From the NCBI GenBank assembly GCA_020832235.1, contig JAFIEZ010000006.1, positions 233,077-297,076 on the forward strand: a DNA stretch of 64,000 bases. Reading direction: 5' to 3'. Below are positions 25,785-36,380 of the stretch, piece by piece. The DNA comes from Bacteroidota bacterium (GTDB lineage Bacteria; Bacteroidota; Rhodothermia; Balneolales; HLUCCA01). Both the position numbers and the translations under genes were made by a program. Positions within the stretch are counted from its first letter, which is position 1; each line of letters starts with the position of its first letter. The notes beneath the pieces were generated by a model. That model did no database searches, was not told the origin of the DNA, and saw only the letters and a list, made by a program, of their open reading frames with translations.

Positions 25785-27569
25785 ATGCTTCAAAATGATG
25801 ACCTGAATTCAGCTAACGATAACGACCCTAAAACCACGCGGTCGAAGGAGGAGTTGCGCTCAGGCAACTTGTATGGTTCATCCAACGCTGGTGCGAATTC
25901 CGAAGGTCCATCCAACCTGGAAACACAGTCCGACATCAGCCTGAATTTAAAGTCTAAAACTACTCCGGAGGCTAGTCCGAAGATCACCCTTGAAGCCACC
26001 CCGGAGGCCATACCTGATTCACCCACGGATGCCAGCCATGAAACTACTCCGAAGGCTACACCGGAGGTCACGCCTGAAGCCACCCCGAAGGCCCCCATCC
26101 CACTTCGCGCCACCAATCAATACGACGCCATCGTGGTAGGAAGCGGCCCGAACGGACTCGCCGCCGCGGTGCGACTGGCCCTCGAGGGCCTCAAAGTACT
26201 TGTTTTGGAAGCCGAATCTACCATAGGCGGGGGAACCCGAACCAAAGCGCTCATGGAGCCGGCCCATTATCACGACGTATGTTCAGCGGTACATCCCCTC
26301 GGCGTATCATCACCGTTTTTTAGGAGGTTACCCCTCCACCAGCACGGACTCGAATGGCTGCAACCCGAAATCCCCGTAGCTCACGCCTTCACACCCGACA
26401 AAGCATCGTACCTGCACCGCGACCTGCAACAGACCATCGAAGCCCTCGGTGAAGACGGACATGCCTACTATAAACTCGTACATCAGGTCGTAGAAAACTG
26501 GGGACAGTTCACCATAGATGCGTTAGGTCCACTAGGCATACCCGAAGATCCGGCCCTGCTCGCCTCCTTTGGACTAAACGCAGTGCAATCGGCCCGGCGC
26601 ATCAGCAAGCGATTTAAAAATCCCGAAACCCGGGCGTTGTTCGCCGGCATCGCCGCCCACGGCATCCAACCCCTCGACAAGCCCCTGACCGCCGCCATCG
26701 GCATTGTACTCAGCGCCGCGGCCCACGCCAGCGGATGGCCCGTAGCCAAAGGCGGATCGGCGGCCATCACCAACGCCCTTGCCTCGTATTTACGCACCCT
26801 CGGCGGCGAAATCCGTACCGGAGTGCGCGTTGAAAAGCTGTCCCAATTGCCAAAATCCAAAGCCGTGCTGTTCGACCTCACGCCCCGTCAGGTCGAGAAC
26901 ATCATGGGTGAGCGGCTGCCGGTGTATTATCGCAAGAAACTACTTAAATACCGTTATGGATGGGGATCGTGCAAAGTGGATTACATTTTGAACGAGCCGG
27001 TGCCCTGGCGCAGCGACATCCTCAGGAAAGCCGGAACCGTGCACCTGGGCGGTAGTTTTGAAGACATTGCCGTAGCCGAAAAAGTGGTGGGAATGGGCAA
27101 GCTGCCCGCTGATCCCTATGTTCTGGTGGCACAACCCAGCGTGGTTGATCCCTCCCGTGCACCCGAAGGCAGACACATTCTATGGGCCTACTGCCATGTT
27201 CCCCACGGATCCACATCCAGTATGCGCAGGGCTATTACCAGTCAGATTGAGCGCTTTGCTCCAGGATTTCGCCGTAGCATACTCGACGACCGTGTGATGA
27301 CGGCTGTGCAGCTTCAGGCGTACAATGCCAACTACATCGGCGGCGACATCAACGGAGGCGTGCAAGACTGGAGGCAGTTTTTCAGCAGACCCGTATCGCT
27401 GTTCAATCCGTATGCCATTCCGGTGGATGGATATTATTTCTGCTCCTCATCAACCCCGCCGGGTGGAGGTGTTCACGGGATGTGTGGATTTCATGCGGCA
27501 GAGGCGGCCTTACTGCGAGCGTTCAAGCTCCCCTCCAAAGACCGGAATTTTAGTCTGAAGGTGGAGTGA
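25785..27569 (+). CDS. NAD(P)/FAD-dependent oxidoreductase, phytoene desaturase-like, with low-complexity T/P/E/A-rich N-terminal extension
   Basis: YDAIVVGSGPNGLAAAVRLALEGLKVLVLEAESTIGGGTRT; C-terminal SSSTPPGGGVHGMCGFHAA. Confidence 0.9.
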   Translation: MLQNDDLNSANDNDPKTTRSKEELRSGNLYGSSNAGANSEGPSNLETQSDISLNLKSKTTPEASPKITLEATPEAIPDSPTDASHETTPKATPEVTPEATPKAPIPLRATNQYDAIVVGSGPNGLAAAVRLALEGLKVLVLEAESTIGGGTRTKALMEPAHYHDVCSAVHPLGVSSPFFRRLPLHQHGLEWLQPEIPVAHAFTPDKASYLHRDLQQTIEALGEDGHAYYKLVHQVVENWGQFTIDALGPLGIPEDPALLASFGLNAVQSARRISKRFKNPETRALFAGIAAHGIQPLDKPLTAAIGIVLSAAAHASGWPVAKGGSAAITNALASYLRTLGGEIRTGVRVEKLSQLPKSKAVLFDLTPRQVENIMGERLPVYYRKKLLKYRYGWGSCKVDYILNEPVPWRSDILRKAGTVHLGGSFEDIAVAEKVVGMGKLPADPYVLVAQPSVVDPSRAPEGRHILWAYCHVPHGSTSSMRRAITSQIERFAPGFRRSILDDRVMTAVQLQAYNANYIGGDINGGVQDWRQFFSRPVSLFNPYAIPVDGYYFCSSSTPPGGGVHGMCGFHAAEAALLRAFKLPSKDRNFSLKVE

Positions 27570-27727
27570 TTACTACTCGTTGCTATTGACCTTCAAGGCT
27601 TGGCACTGTCGCACCTATCATTCTTCTTCATCGTTGATTGTATGGCCAGCAAATTTGAACTGATTTTAGCCATATTACCCTAATTTAGAGAAGGTGGCAC
27701 ATTACCGACTGTTGCTTTTCTCCACAC

Positions 27728-29134
27728 TCACCCAAACCCGAACACTATCGGGAATAAAAATACCACAACGACCAACCAAATAATGTACACAGGCAAGTAG
27801 GTGGCGATGCGGGTTTCAACGGCCGAGATATGTGACCGACCTGTCATACTTTGATACAGGCTGACGGTGATGCGCATGAGGTGGATCAAAAACAGTACAT
27901 TTGCTCCCAGTACGGCTATTCTGTTGGGTGTTATGCCCCACTCAACTACCCGATAAACAATGGCCGATAAGGCAATGGCGTTGATGAGCAAAGTTACCAC
28001 CGACAACAGAAACAACACCGTTACACTAAAGCGAATTTTGCCCGAATCCCGATTCGCCAGTTCCGATAGGGAAAACATAATCAGCGCGAGCACACCAATG
28101 AGAACCGTGTTGAAGATGAGCAGGAAGTCACGGTCCTGATACAGGGCCGAAGCGTTCATCAGAATGGCAACGAAATAAAACGCCAGCATAATCAGCGAGG
28201 CGGGTGTGAATACCCGGGCAATAACGGGTGACACCAACGATACCAGTTTCGGGTTCGCCAGCACCAGCCATACCGCAAGCAACGGAATGGAAGGCAATAT
28301 CCATAGCAAGAAATGGTCGCCCAAATACAGGTAAATCTGAATGCCAACCATTTCGAAAAGGGCCACCGTTATGGCGAAAAAGATCATTCCCGTTATGAGT
28401 AACAGCACCCCCATCACCACCAACTCCCCGTTAAATCGAAGAAAGTTGAGTCGTCTCGATGCGTCGCCGGGCTGTTCATGGGCATAGGCATACCCGAATC
28501 CCGACCATAACAACAGCGGTAAATGCATGCAGGCCAATGGAATGCTGTCGCTGGTATCAACGCTGGGTAGCAGGTTGATGTAGGCCAGTGCTACGAGGGT
28601 CGCTCCGCCCAGTATCCAGCCTTTTTGCGCTGGCATAGCATATTTCCAGGCCATATAGGCCGTGAGGAAGGGGAAGACTACAAAACCGAGGTTGCGGGGA
28701 TAAAACTCGTCGCCTTCCAACCCAAAGAGGTTCGGTATGTTGGCAATGAATCCGGCGATGAGCGCCGCAATGGCTATGAACATCCAGTCTTTCCGGGTGC
28801 CCCATGACAGGTTTTCGAAGTAGGAGGCGGTGCGGGATGGGGACTTTTCAGCGGCTTTTGCCAGGGTATGGCTCACCGCGGTGCCACTCGCTTTAGCGCC
28901 ACTTGCCTCAGCGCCACCCGCTTTAGCGCCGCCCACCTCAGTGCTGTTCACCTCAGCGCTGTTCACCTGAGGGAGCTCGTTTTTCAGCCGTTCATGCCAG
29001 ACCTGCGCCACAATATGATGCTCAATTTCAGGATAAATCGCACGAAATGCCTCCAGAAAGGCGGCTTTGTCGGCACGATATAGGGATTCCAGCTCAGCCG
29101 GATGTTCAAGACCGGAACGAATGAGTTTTTCCAT
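27728..29134 (-). CDS. DUF4153-like multi-pass membrane protein
   Basis: WGTRKDWMFIAIAALIAGFIANIPNLFGL...FLTAYMAWKYAM and multiple hydrophobic segments; 5-residue degenerate repeat (AEVNS/TEVGG/AKAGG/AEASG/AKASG) near the N-terminus. Confidence 0.75.
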   Translation of the reverse strand: MEKLIRSGLEHPAELESLYRADKAAFLEAFRAIYPEIEHHIVAQVWHERLKNELPQVNSAEVNSTEVGGAKAGGAEASGAKASGTAVSHTLAKAAEKSPSRTASYFENLSWGTRKDWMFIAIAALIAGFIANIPNLFGLEGDEFYPRNLGFVVFPFLTAYMAWKYAMPAQKGWILGGATLVALAYINLLPSVDTSDSIPLACMHLPLLLWSGFGYAYAHEQPGDASRRLNFLRFNGELVVMGVLLLITGMIFFAITVALFEMVGIQIYLYLGDHFLLWILPSIPLLAVWLVLANPKLVSLVSPVIARVFTPASLIMLAFYFVAILMNASALYQDRDFLLIFNTVLIGVLALIMFSLSELANRDSGKIRFSVTVLFLLSVVTLLINAIALSAIVYRVVEWGITPNRIAVLGANVLFLIHLMRITVSLYQSMTGRSHISAVETRIATYLPVYIIWLVVVVFLFPIVFGFG

Positions 29135-29484
29135 AGACAGCTACAAGAGAAGAAGGTGCAGGTTAAATAGGTACAGAACAAGGTAACAAACGATTCTGTA
29201 GAAATCCTATTGCTCACAGAACTCCTTGCATAACAATCTATTTATGCCTTGTCTGTCATCGGATCCGAGGCTTCCAATTATGAGTGCGGGCCTTTTTTGG
29301 TTGTTTTCAGCTCGCTGAATGGAAATGAAACCAAAACCATATCCCATTTTCTATAGGTCATCATAAATGGAATCTTCTTCGTTTAACCACGCTTCAAACG
29401 CTGTCTCGGACGCTTTCATTGTCTCGTAGATATCGCTGCCTATTGCACCTTTATCCTCATCGCGATCACGATTCTTATTAATCT

Positions 29485-30957
29485 CTATTGCTCATCATCC
29501 CTCGACTCGTTAATCCACATCTCAAGCGGCAAGAGTTTGGCCGGCTGATCAGAAAAGTGGGTTATCGCATAATTGAAGATGGAGTTGGTTAGGGCCGACC
29601 AGCTGGCGTGAGGCTGATGGGTGTGTACCGCAATGGCAATGTCGTGTCCCGGTACATACATCAGAATGTTACGGTAATCCATCAGATTACCGGTATGACC
29701 ATAATGACGGATGCCACCGATGTTCCAGATGCGCGTGCCATAGCCGTAGTTTTGTCCACCTAGAGCAGCGCCAAAGTTAATGGACAGGCGGTTTGTAAGT
29801 TCCTCCGAGACGAAGCGACCTCCGTACAGGTTCCATCCAAATACCGCTACATCCCCGGCACTGGCCGCAACCGCTCCGGCCGCACACGCCGATGTGAGGT
29901 GATATTGATACGACCGACCGTTGATTGCCAGGTTTGGAATAGGATTACTTTCGTTGCTGAAATCATCATAAACGCTGTTTTCAAGTCCCAACGGTACAAA
30001 TAATTGCTGATCAAAAGCCTGACGCAAACCAGCATCAAACTCCTGCTCTATTACAGCTCCCAGTGCACAGAAACCCGTATTGGAGTAGCCGTACCGAGTA
30101 CCGGGTTCAAAAATAGCTCCGCGCTGTGCAGCCAGACCGATAATCTGGTCGGTTGTCCAGACGCGCCCGAGGGGAAAGTTACTCCAGAATGCACTGTCGT
30201 TGAGGTGATCGTAAATTCCCGCCGTATGGGTGAGCATCTGGTGGATGGTGACACGGTCAGCGTTGGGAAGCGGGGATGGATACAGGTTTTCAAAAAAATC
30301 GGTAAGTGAAATCTTGCCTTCATCCACCAGCTTAAGAATGAGTGCGGCCGTCATGGGTTTGGTTACGCTGGCAACCCGGTATTTGCTGTTCGCCTGTAAT
30401 TCGGGAAAGCCCGCGCTGGTGCCCATATTTCCGGAGAATGCCCGGTGCAGCTCACCGTTTGCATCCACAATGGCAACGGAGACGCCCAGCAGGCCGGAAG
30501 TGATGTCGCGCATAGATTGTTCCAGGTGATTCTGGAGCCCCAACTCTTGCTGGGTGGCAAACACGCGTAATTGAGTGGTTACATTTCGACCTGTGACTTG
30601 ATTTTCGGCGCGAATGTTGAGCGGTGTACGTCCTACGTCTTCAGCCGTGGGAGTACCTTGAAGGATTTTCCCGGTGGGATTGTACTCTAACCAGGCGGGA
30701 AGGCCCTCAAATAGGATGTCAACGTCTAGTCCCTGGGGATCTTCAACATTTAACTCATGTGTAAACGGTTCGCCGGCTACGGCATTGAGGCGCTGAGGTA
30801 CCTGAATATCAGGGGGAATAGCTTCTGGGCCGGTTGGACTGCTGCTGCAGCCGGAAACGATAAGAATGGCAATGATTCCCGCCAAAAACGGTGTTAAGCG
30901 GGAGGAGAATGCTGTAAACATGTAAGCTGTAGATGTGTAAGCTGTAGATGTACTCAT
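29485..30957 (-). CDS. Serine hydrolase (beta-lactamase/DD-peptidase family) lipoprotein with putative Ig-like N-terminal domain
   Basis: Lipobox LIVSGC; YRVASVTKPMTAALILKLVDEGKI (SxxK), YGYSNTGFCALGAVIE (YxN), HTG near C-terminus. Confidence 0.9.
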   Translation of the reverse strand: MSTSTAYTSTAYMFTAFSSRLTPFLAGIIAILIVSGCSSSPTGPEAIPPDIQVPQRLNAVAGEPFTHELNVEDPQGLDVDILFEGLPAWLEYNPTGKILQGTPTAEDVGRTPLNIRAENQVTGRNVTTQLRVFATQQELGLQNHLEQSMRDITSGLLGVSVAIVDANGELHRAFSGNMGTSAGFPELQANSKYRVASVTKPMTAALILKLVDEGKISLTDFFENLYPSPLPNADRVTIHQMLTHTAGIYDHLNDSAFWSNFPLGRVWTTDQIIGLAAQRGAIFEPGTRYGYSNTGFCALGAVIEQEFDAGLRQAFDQQLFVPLGLENSVYDDFSNESNPIPNLAINGRSYQYHLTSACAAGAVAASAGDVAVFGWNLYGGRFVSEELTNRLSINFGAALGGQNYGYGTRIWNIGGIRHYGHTGNLMDYRNILMYVPGHDIAIAVHTHQPHASWSALTNSIFNYAITHFSDQPAKLLPLEMWINESRDDEQ

Positions 30958-31465
30958 GGCTAGAGCGTAAATAAAATATGTGGATGTATCAGATCGCGTT
31001 AAACAGTCGGTTTACGGCTAAAACCGGATTGTTTTGGCACGTGCGGTTCTGGTGTACGGGTTCAATGGTAGCAGATGATAGTACCAAACTTTTCAAAATA
31101 TAGCTTTCCTGTAATTAAACAGTTAGTACTGCCGTGTAAAGTAAGACATCCCGCTGTTATCTGAAAATGTAGTACCTTTAATTTTCGATTTTATTGGCAG
31201 TTTTGAGGCAATGGTAATCTGAACAACGTACACGCTCAGCAACCGGGACTCCCATCATGGTTCGGCAGATTCATAATCCGGGTAGGTTAGCGAATATGTA
31301 TGCAATACCTGCTGAGTACGTTTAGGGTAGTTTAAATTCTATTCCATGATACAGCGGAGTATCAACCGTTTTAAGCGATAAGTCCAGTAACTTGTGCTGC
31401 TCTAGATTATTTAACCCAACAGTGCTGCCTAAAGCCAAACCTATTTATAACGTATACCGCATTCC

Positions 31466-33538
31466 ATGACTTACCTTTCCGTCGACAAGCTCTCCAAGAA
31501 TTACGGACTCAAAACACTGTTCGAGAACCTCACGTTCGGTCTACAGAAAGGCGACAAAACCGCCTTGATTGCGCCCAATGGTACCGGGAAGTCGACCCTC
31601 ATGCGCATCATTGCCGGCGAAGAGTCGGCCGACTCCGGTGAAGTTATGGTGCGAAACGGCATCCGAATCGGATTCTTACCCCAGGAACCTGAACTGAATC
31701 CGGCCCTCACCATCAGCCGCTATATCTCGGGCGGGCATTCCGAACTCGCACGCGTTGCCCTGGCCTATGAAAAAGCAGTGACCGAACAGTCACTCGACTA
31801 CAACGATCAAACTGCCGCGGCATTCGAGCGGGCCACAGCGGCCATGGATGCGGCCAATGCCTGGGATTTTGAGCAACGCCTGGTGCAGATCCTCGGCAAG
31901 TTGAACATCCACGACCTCGAGCAGTCCATCAGCACCCTCAGCGGTGGCGAACGCAAGCGTGTAGCCCTGGCTTTTGTATTGCTGGAAGAACCCGATGTGC
32001 TCATTCTGGATGAGCCTACCAACCACCTCGACGTGGATATGATTGAGTGGCTGGAGGCCTTTTTGTCGCGCAGTACCATGACCCTGCTGATGGTTACGCA
32101 CGACCGATACTTCCTGGATCGTGTGTGCAACAGCATCCTCGAAATGTCGGATGGGACCCTGTATCACCACAAGGGCAACTACGGTTACTACCTCGAAAAG
32201 CGCGCCGAACGCGAAGAAGTTTTTGCCACCGAGACTGCCAAAGCCGGACAGCTATTCAAAAAAGAGCTCGACTGGATGCGCCGTCAGCCCAAAGCCCGAA
32301 CAACAAAGTCGAAGTCCCGCATCGAGGCCTTTTACGAAACCGAAAAGAAAGCCAAGGGCAAGAAAGAAGAGGGAGAAGTTCGTCTCGAGGTGAATATGGC
32401 GCGCATGGGCAACAAAATTCTGGAGCTTGAAGGCGTATCGAAGTCCTTCGGAGAGAAGGTGATTCTGGATGGATTTGAATACACCTTCAGCAAAGGCGAA
32501 CGGATAGGCATCATTGGCAAAAACGGGGTGGGAAAGAGTACTTTTCTGAAAATCCTCACCGGAGAAGAGCCCATCGACTCCGGCAACATCGACACCGGAA
32601 CCACCATCGTTTTCGGTCATTATCGTCAGCAACACAAGCCGTTACCCGAGAATATGCGCGTTATTGACGTAATTAAAGAAGTGGCGGAGGTCATTCAGCT
32701 GGCCGATGGATCGCGCATTTCGGTCACCCAGTTTCTGGAGCATTTCATGTTTCCGGCCGCCATGCAGTATGCCCCGGTATCCAAGCTGAGTGGCGGGGAG
32801 CGCAGGAGGCTGGCGCTGATGATGGTGCTCATCAAGAATCCTAATTTCCTCATATTGGATGAGCCGACCAACGACCTGGATCTGGTGACGTTGAACAAGC
32901 TGGAGGACTTCCTGTTGGGGTTTGGCGGCTGTTTGATACTCGTTTCTCACGACCGGTTTTTCATGGACAAGCTGGTGCAGCACTATTTTGCTTTTGAGGG
33001 TGATGGGAAGATTCGTGACTTCAATGGTCGCTATACGGAGTATCGGGAGTTGCTTTTGGAGGAGGAAACGGCGCGAAAAGAGCAGCTGGAGCTGGGCAAG
33101 AAGGGGGCGGGACGTGCGTCAGGATCGGGTTCCGGTTCAGGCTCGGGCTCGGGATTGGGCGCCGGCGGCTCGGGGTCGGGAGGCGATGTCGCCACCGGAG
33201 CGTCCCGAAGCGGTGGTTCGGGTGGGGCGGTTTCGGGAGCTGGCGGGGGGATGGATGCCGGGCGCGCGAGTGGGACGGGAGCAGGGGCTGCCTCGTCCAA
33301 GTCGGCACAAAAATCTTCGGAAATGCCCAAATTGACGTATAAAGAGCGCAAGGAATTCAGTAAGCTTGAGGCCGAAATCGCGAAATTGGAGGCCGAAAAG
33401 GCGGAAATCGAGGCGGCATTGAGCGGGGGCGGATTGGCCCTGGATGTACTCACGGAGAAATCGAACCGGTATGCGGAGCTTACTGCCATACTGGAGGAAA
33501 AAACGCTGATCTGGCTGGAAATGGCCGAACGGGCTTGA
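31466..33538 (+). CDS. ABC-F family ATP-binding protein with Gly/Ser-rich linker before C-terminal coiled coil
   Basis: Two Walker A (GTGKST, GVGKST) and two LSGGE signatures; linker GSGSGSGSGLGAGGSGSGG... Confidence 0.95.
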   Translation: MTYLSVDKLSKNYGLKTLFENLTFGLQKGDKTALIAPNGTGKSTLMRIIAGEESADSGEVMVRNGIRIGFLPQEPELNPALTISRYISGGHSELARVALAYEKAVTEQSLDYNDQTAAAFERATAAMDAANAWDFEQRLVQILGKLNIHDLEQSISTLSGGERKRVALAFVLLEEPDVLILDEPTNHLDVDMIEWLEAFLSRSTMTLLMVTHDRYFLDRVCNSILEMSDGTLYHHKGNYGYYLEKRAEREEVFATETAKAGQLFKKELDWMRRQPKARTTKSKSRIEAFYETEKKAKGKKEEGEVRLEVNMARMGNKILELEGVSKSFGEKVILDGFEYTFSKGERIGIIGKNGVGKSTFLKILTGEEPIDSGNIDTGTTIVFGHYRQQHKPLPENMRVIDVIKEVAEVIQLADGSRISVTQFLEHFMFPAAMQYAPVSKLSGGERRRLALMMVLIKNPNFLILDEPTNDLDLVTLNKLEDFLLGFGGCLILVSHDRFFMDKLVQHYFAFEGDGKIRDFNGRYTEYRELLLEEETARKEQLELGKKGAGRASGSGSGSGSGSGLGAGGSGSGGDVATGASRSGGSGGAVSGAGGGMDAGRASGTGAGAASSKSAQKSSEMPKLTYKERKEFSKLEAEIAKLEAEKAEIEAALSGGGLALDVLTEKSNRYAELTAILEEKTLIWLEMAERA

Positions 33539-33811
33539 TTGGTTGGTCGTAATGGATTTATCGCACGAAGGCTGTTCGTGTTTGCAAGAGCTCATGTTAA
33601 CCAGTTAAATAAATTTTGTAAAACGATTTATAAATAGTCACGTTTTTTGTACTATTTGTTTAGTCAGTTTGGGGGAACTGCCTACTAGCATTGAACATCT
33701 ACGACTCGGCGTGCATCAAGATTGTTATATGCTACAACAATTTTTAAGTGCTTGTATTTAAGCACATTTGCTGGTGCGGTTTTTATACAAGAGTTTCTTA
33801 ACGATCAAATA

Positions 33812-35101
33812 GTGAATGATAATCGGGATAATAATTTTTCTTTGAACTACTCCTTGCTTACGGAGTATTCTTCTGATGTGGTCTGGTTGCTGGATATTGA
33901 AACGCAACGATTTTTGTATGTTAGTCCGGCCGTTGAACGGCTGCGTGGCATAACGGTTGAGGAGGCGTTGAAGGAGTCTATGGAAGACACGATGACAGAT
34001 GAGTCATTCAAACGTGTTATGATTAGGCTTAATGCCGCTTTCGACCATCTCAAATTCCACCCCGACGACCCGTATTATGCTACAATGGATATTCAGCAAT
34101 ATCATAAGGATGGGTCGTTGGTTTGGGTAGAAGTGGCTACCCGGTTTAAACGTGATGAACAGGGTAGGCTTCAGATTATCGGTGTGAGCAGAAATGCGCA
34201 TGAGCGTAAGAAAACGGAGGAGAGGCTGAAGGAGACGCTGACTCAGATGGAAATGCTGATTGAAGAAGTTAAGGCGGCTAACGAGAATCTGGAGGTCGCC
34301 AACCGCAGGCTTGAGAAGAAAAATATATCGATTGAAGCTATAAATGAGCAGTTGCTGGAGGCGAACAGGGAGCTCGCTAACGCCAATGAGGAGCTGGAGG
34401 TGGCTAATGCAGAGAAGAATAGGTTTTTTTCAATCATTTCGCACGATCTCAGGAGTCCGATGGCTACCATTGTGGGTTTTGCTGAACTGATGCTTGATAA
34501 ACAGGCGAATGTTGACGAAGGTCAGTGCATGCAGTATGTGAAGCATATCCGCGATACGGGTATGCGTAGTATGGATATGCTGGAGGGAATGGTAACCTGG
34601 GCCAGAGCCGCTTCCGGCCGGTTGATTCCTTCTCCTGCCGAAGTTCGTATGGAGTGTCTGCTGAGGGATATCGCATTGTTTTATGAGCCGATTGCTGCCC
34701 GTAAGGAGATTCAGATTCAGTTCACAGCTATGGCAGACGGATGCGAGGTGTATGCCGATCATGCCATGCTGCGCACCTTGTTTGGCAATCTGATATCGAA
34801 TGCAATTAAGTTTAGTAATACCAATGGAAAGATTGAGGTAACCCTTGAGTGTGACAGCAGTTGGGTAACGGTACGGGTGAAAGACAACGGTATTGGTATG
34901 CCGTCTGCTATTCTTGAAAACTTGTTTAAAGTTGATAATACTACGAAACGCGAGGGTACAGGAAAAGAACCGAGCAGCGGTCTGGGACTGCTGATTTGCA
35001 TGGAATTTGCCGATTTACATGATGGGGAAATTGAGGTTCGATCTGTTGAGGGTGAGGGCTCTGTGTTTACGGTGCATTTGCCTGTCCATAAAAAAGCGTA
35101 A
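33812..35101 (+). CDS. PAS-domain sensor histidine kinase
   Basis: PAS (YSSDVVWLLDIETQRFLYVSPAVERLRG), coiled coil, HisKA (FFSIISHDLRSPMATIVGFAELML), HATPase (NLISNAIKFSN, SSGLGLLIC); start uncertain (TTG 33722 or GTG 33812). Confidence 0.9.
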   Translation: MNDNRDNNFSLNYSLLTEYSSDVVWLLDIETQRFLYVSPAVERLRGITVEEALKESMEDTMTDESFKRVMIRLNAAFDHLKFHPDDPYYATMDIQQYHKDGSLVWVEVATRFKRDEQGRLQIIGVSRNAHERKKTEERLKETLTQMEMLIEEVKAANENLEVANRRLEKKNISIEAINEQLLEANRELANANEELEVANAEKNRFFSIISHDLRSPMATIVGFAELMLDKQANVDEGQCMQYVKHIRDTGMRSMDMLEGMVTWARAASGRLIPSPAEVRMECLLRDIALFYEPIAARKEIQIQFTAMADGCEVYADHAMLRTLFGNLISNAIKFSNTNGKIEVTLECDSSWVTVRVKDNGIGMPSAILENLFKVDNTTKREGTGKEPSSGLGLLICMEFADLHDGEIEVRSVEGEGSVFTVHLPVHKKA

Positions 35102-35144
35102 ATTTACGATCTTCTGAAATCGCTTAATTTATCGGCACAATTCT

Positions 35145-36071
35145 ATGGGTAAGTATGCTGTTTGGGCGCGGTTTACTGTTCGCTCCAGCTGGTTTAACAA
35201 TTTTATTATGGGGGTCATTTTGCTGGCCGGCGTCATCGTGGGTATACAAACCTATGGTGAGCAGGTTGCTGAATGGAAAACCTTGCTGTATCGCATCGAT
35301 AAGGCTATTTTAGCCATTTTCGTGATAGAGGTTTTCATTCGGATGATGGCTGAAGATCGCCGTCCATGGAGGTATTTCAGTGATCCCTGGAATGTGTTCG
35401 ATTTTGTGATTGTATCGGTGGGGCTTATGGCATTGGTGATGCCCGATATAAACGGTGCTTTTGTGGCGGTATTTCGACTTGCGCGGGTGCTGAGGGTATT
35501 CCGTTTGGTGCGCACCATTCCGCGTTTGCAGCTATTGGTAAATGTGCTGCTTAAGTCAATCCCTTCTATAGGTCATGTAGCCATATTGATGAGTATTATT
35601 TTCTACATCTACGCGACCATGGGGGTTTTCCTGTTTGGGGTAAACGATCCGGTGCACTTCGGTAATTTGCAGTTATCTTTGTTGTCGTTGTTTCGTGTAG
35701 TTACCCTTGAAGACTGGACCGACATCATGTATATCAATATGTATGGATGTGATCATGAAATCTGGGGGTATGCGGCTTCTGCTGGGTGTTTATCGCCCGA
35801 ACCAGCGGGCTGGGTAGCATCCTTCTTTTTTGTTTCGTTTGTTTTGGTAGGTACCATGGTGATGCTGAATCTGTTTATCGGAGTTATCATTAACAGCATG
35901 GAGGAGGCAAAGCTGGATGTGCAGCGCGATCGGGAGATGCGTCGCTCGGCAAAACCTGCTCTTTCTGCCGAAGATGAACTCGCACGATTAAATGCACGTC
36001 TGGTTGAAATGCAAAAAGAGCTGGAGTATACCATGTATCGGCTCAGCAAAACGAACAAAGAGAAAGAGTAG
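35145..36071 (+). CDS. Voltage-gated cation channel (single-domain BacNav/BacCav-like ion transporter)
   Basis: S4 VAVFRLARVLRVFRLVRTIPRLQLL; pore TLEDWTD; S6 FVSFVLVGTMVMLNLFIGVIINSMEEA; C-terminal coiled coil. Confidence 0.92.
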   Translation: MGKYAVWARFTVRSSWFNNFIMGVILLAGVIVGIQTYGEQVAEWKTLLYRIDKAILAIFVIEVFIRMMAEDRRPWRYFSDPWNVFDFVIVSVGLMALVMPDINGAFVAVFRLARVLRVFRLVRTIPRLQLLVNVLLKSIPSIGHVAILMSIIFYIYATMGVFLFGVNDPVHFGNLQLSLLSLFRVVTLEDWTDIMYINMYGCDHEIWGYAASAGCLSPEPAGWVASFFFVSFVLVGTMVMLNLFIGVIINSMEEAKLDVQRDREMRRSAKPALSAEDELARLNARLVEMQKELEYTMYRLSKTNKEKE

Positions 36072-36380
36072 CGCTCTATATACTCATTTGGTAACTTCCG
36101 GGAATTTTGACTCCGGTCGAACCGTCGGTTTACCTTTTATCATCGATCGAATGACATGCTCTTTTATTCCGCATAACCTGTATGTGTAAAAAATGTTGGT
36201 TTATGGCCGCTGTGTCGGGATGATGGAGCGAATTTTTAGAGAATGATTGTATTGCACCACAATAGGTTAATCGATTTTACGCCGATTTTACACACTATTC
36301 AGACTAATTAAAAATAATGATGCGTTTTAAGATATGTCGGCTGTACGCCGGGAATGTTAAAATAAACAAATCATTATCCC

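Noticed and set aside
30918-30952. Tandem gtaagctgtagatgt repeat at the N-terminus of the serine hydrolase
   Set aside because: Only two copies within the pre-lipobox region; could simply mean the true start is the later ATG.
31050-31080. tRNA-like GGGTTCAA sequence
   Set aside because: No cloverleaf-compatible arms; no tRNA was recognised anywhere in the window.
36245-36380. Search for a riboswitch or sRNA upstream of the 36381 lipoprotein
   Set aside because: No convincing conserved structure visible by eye.
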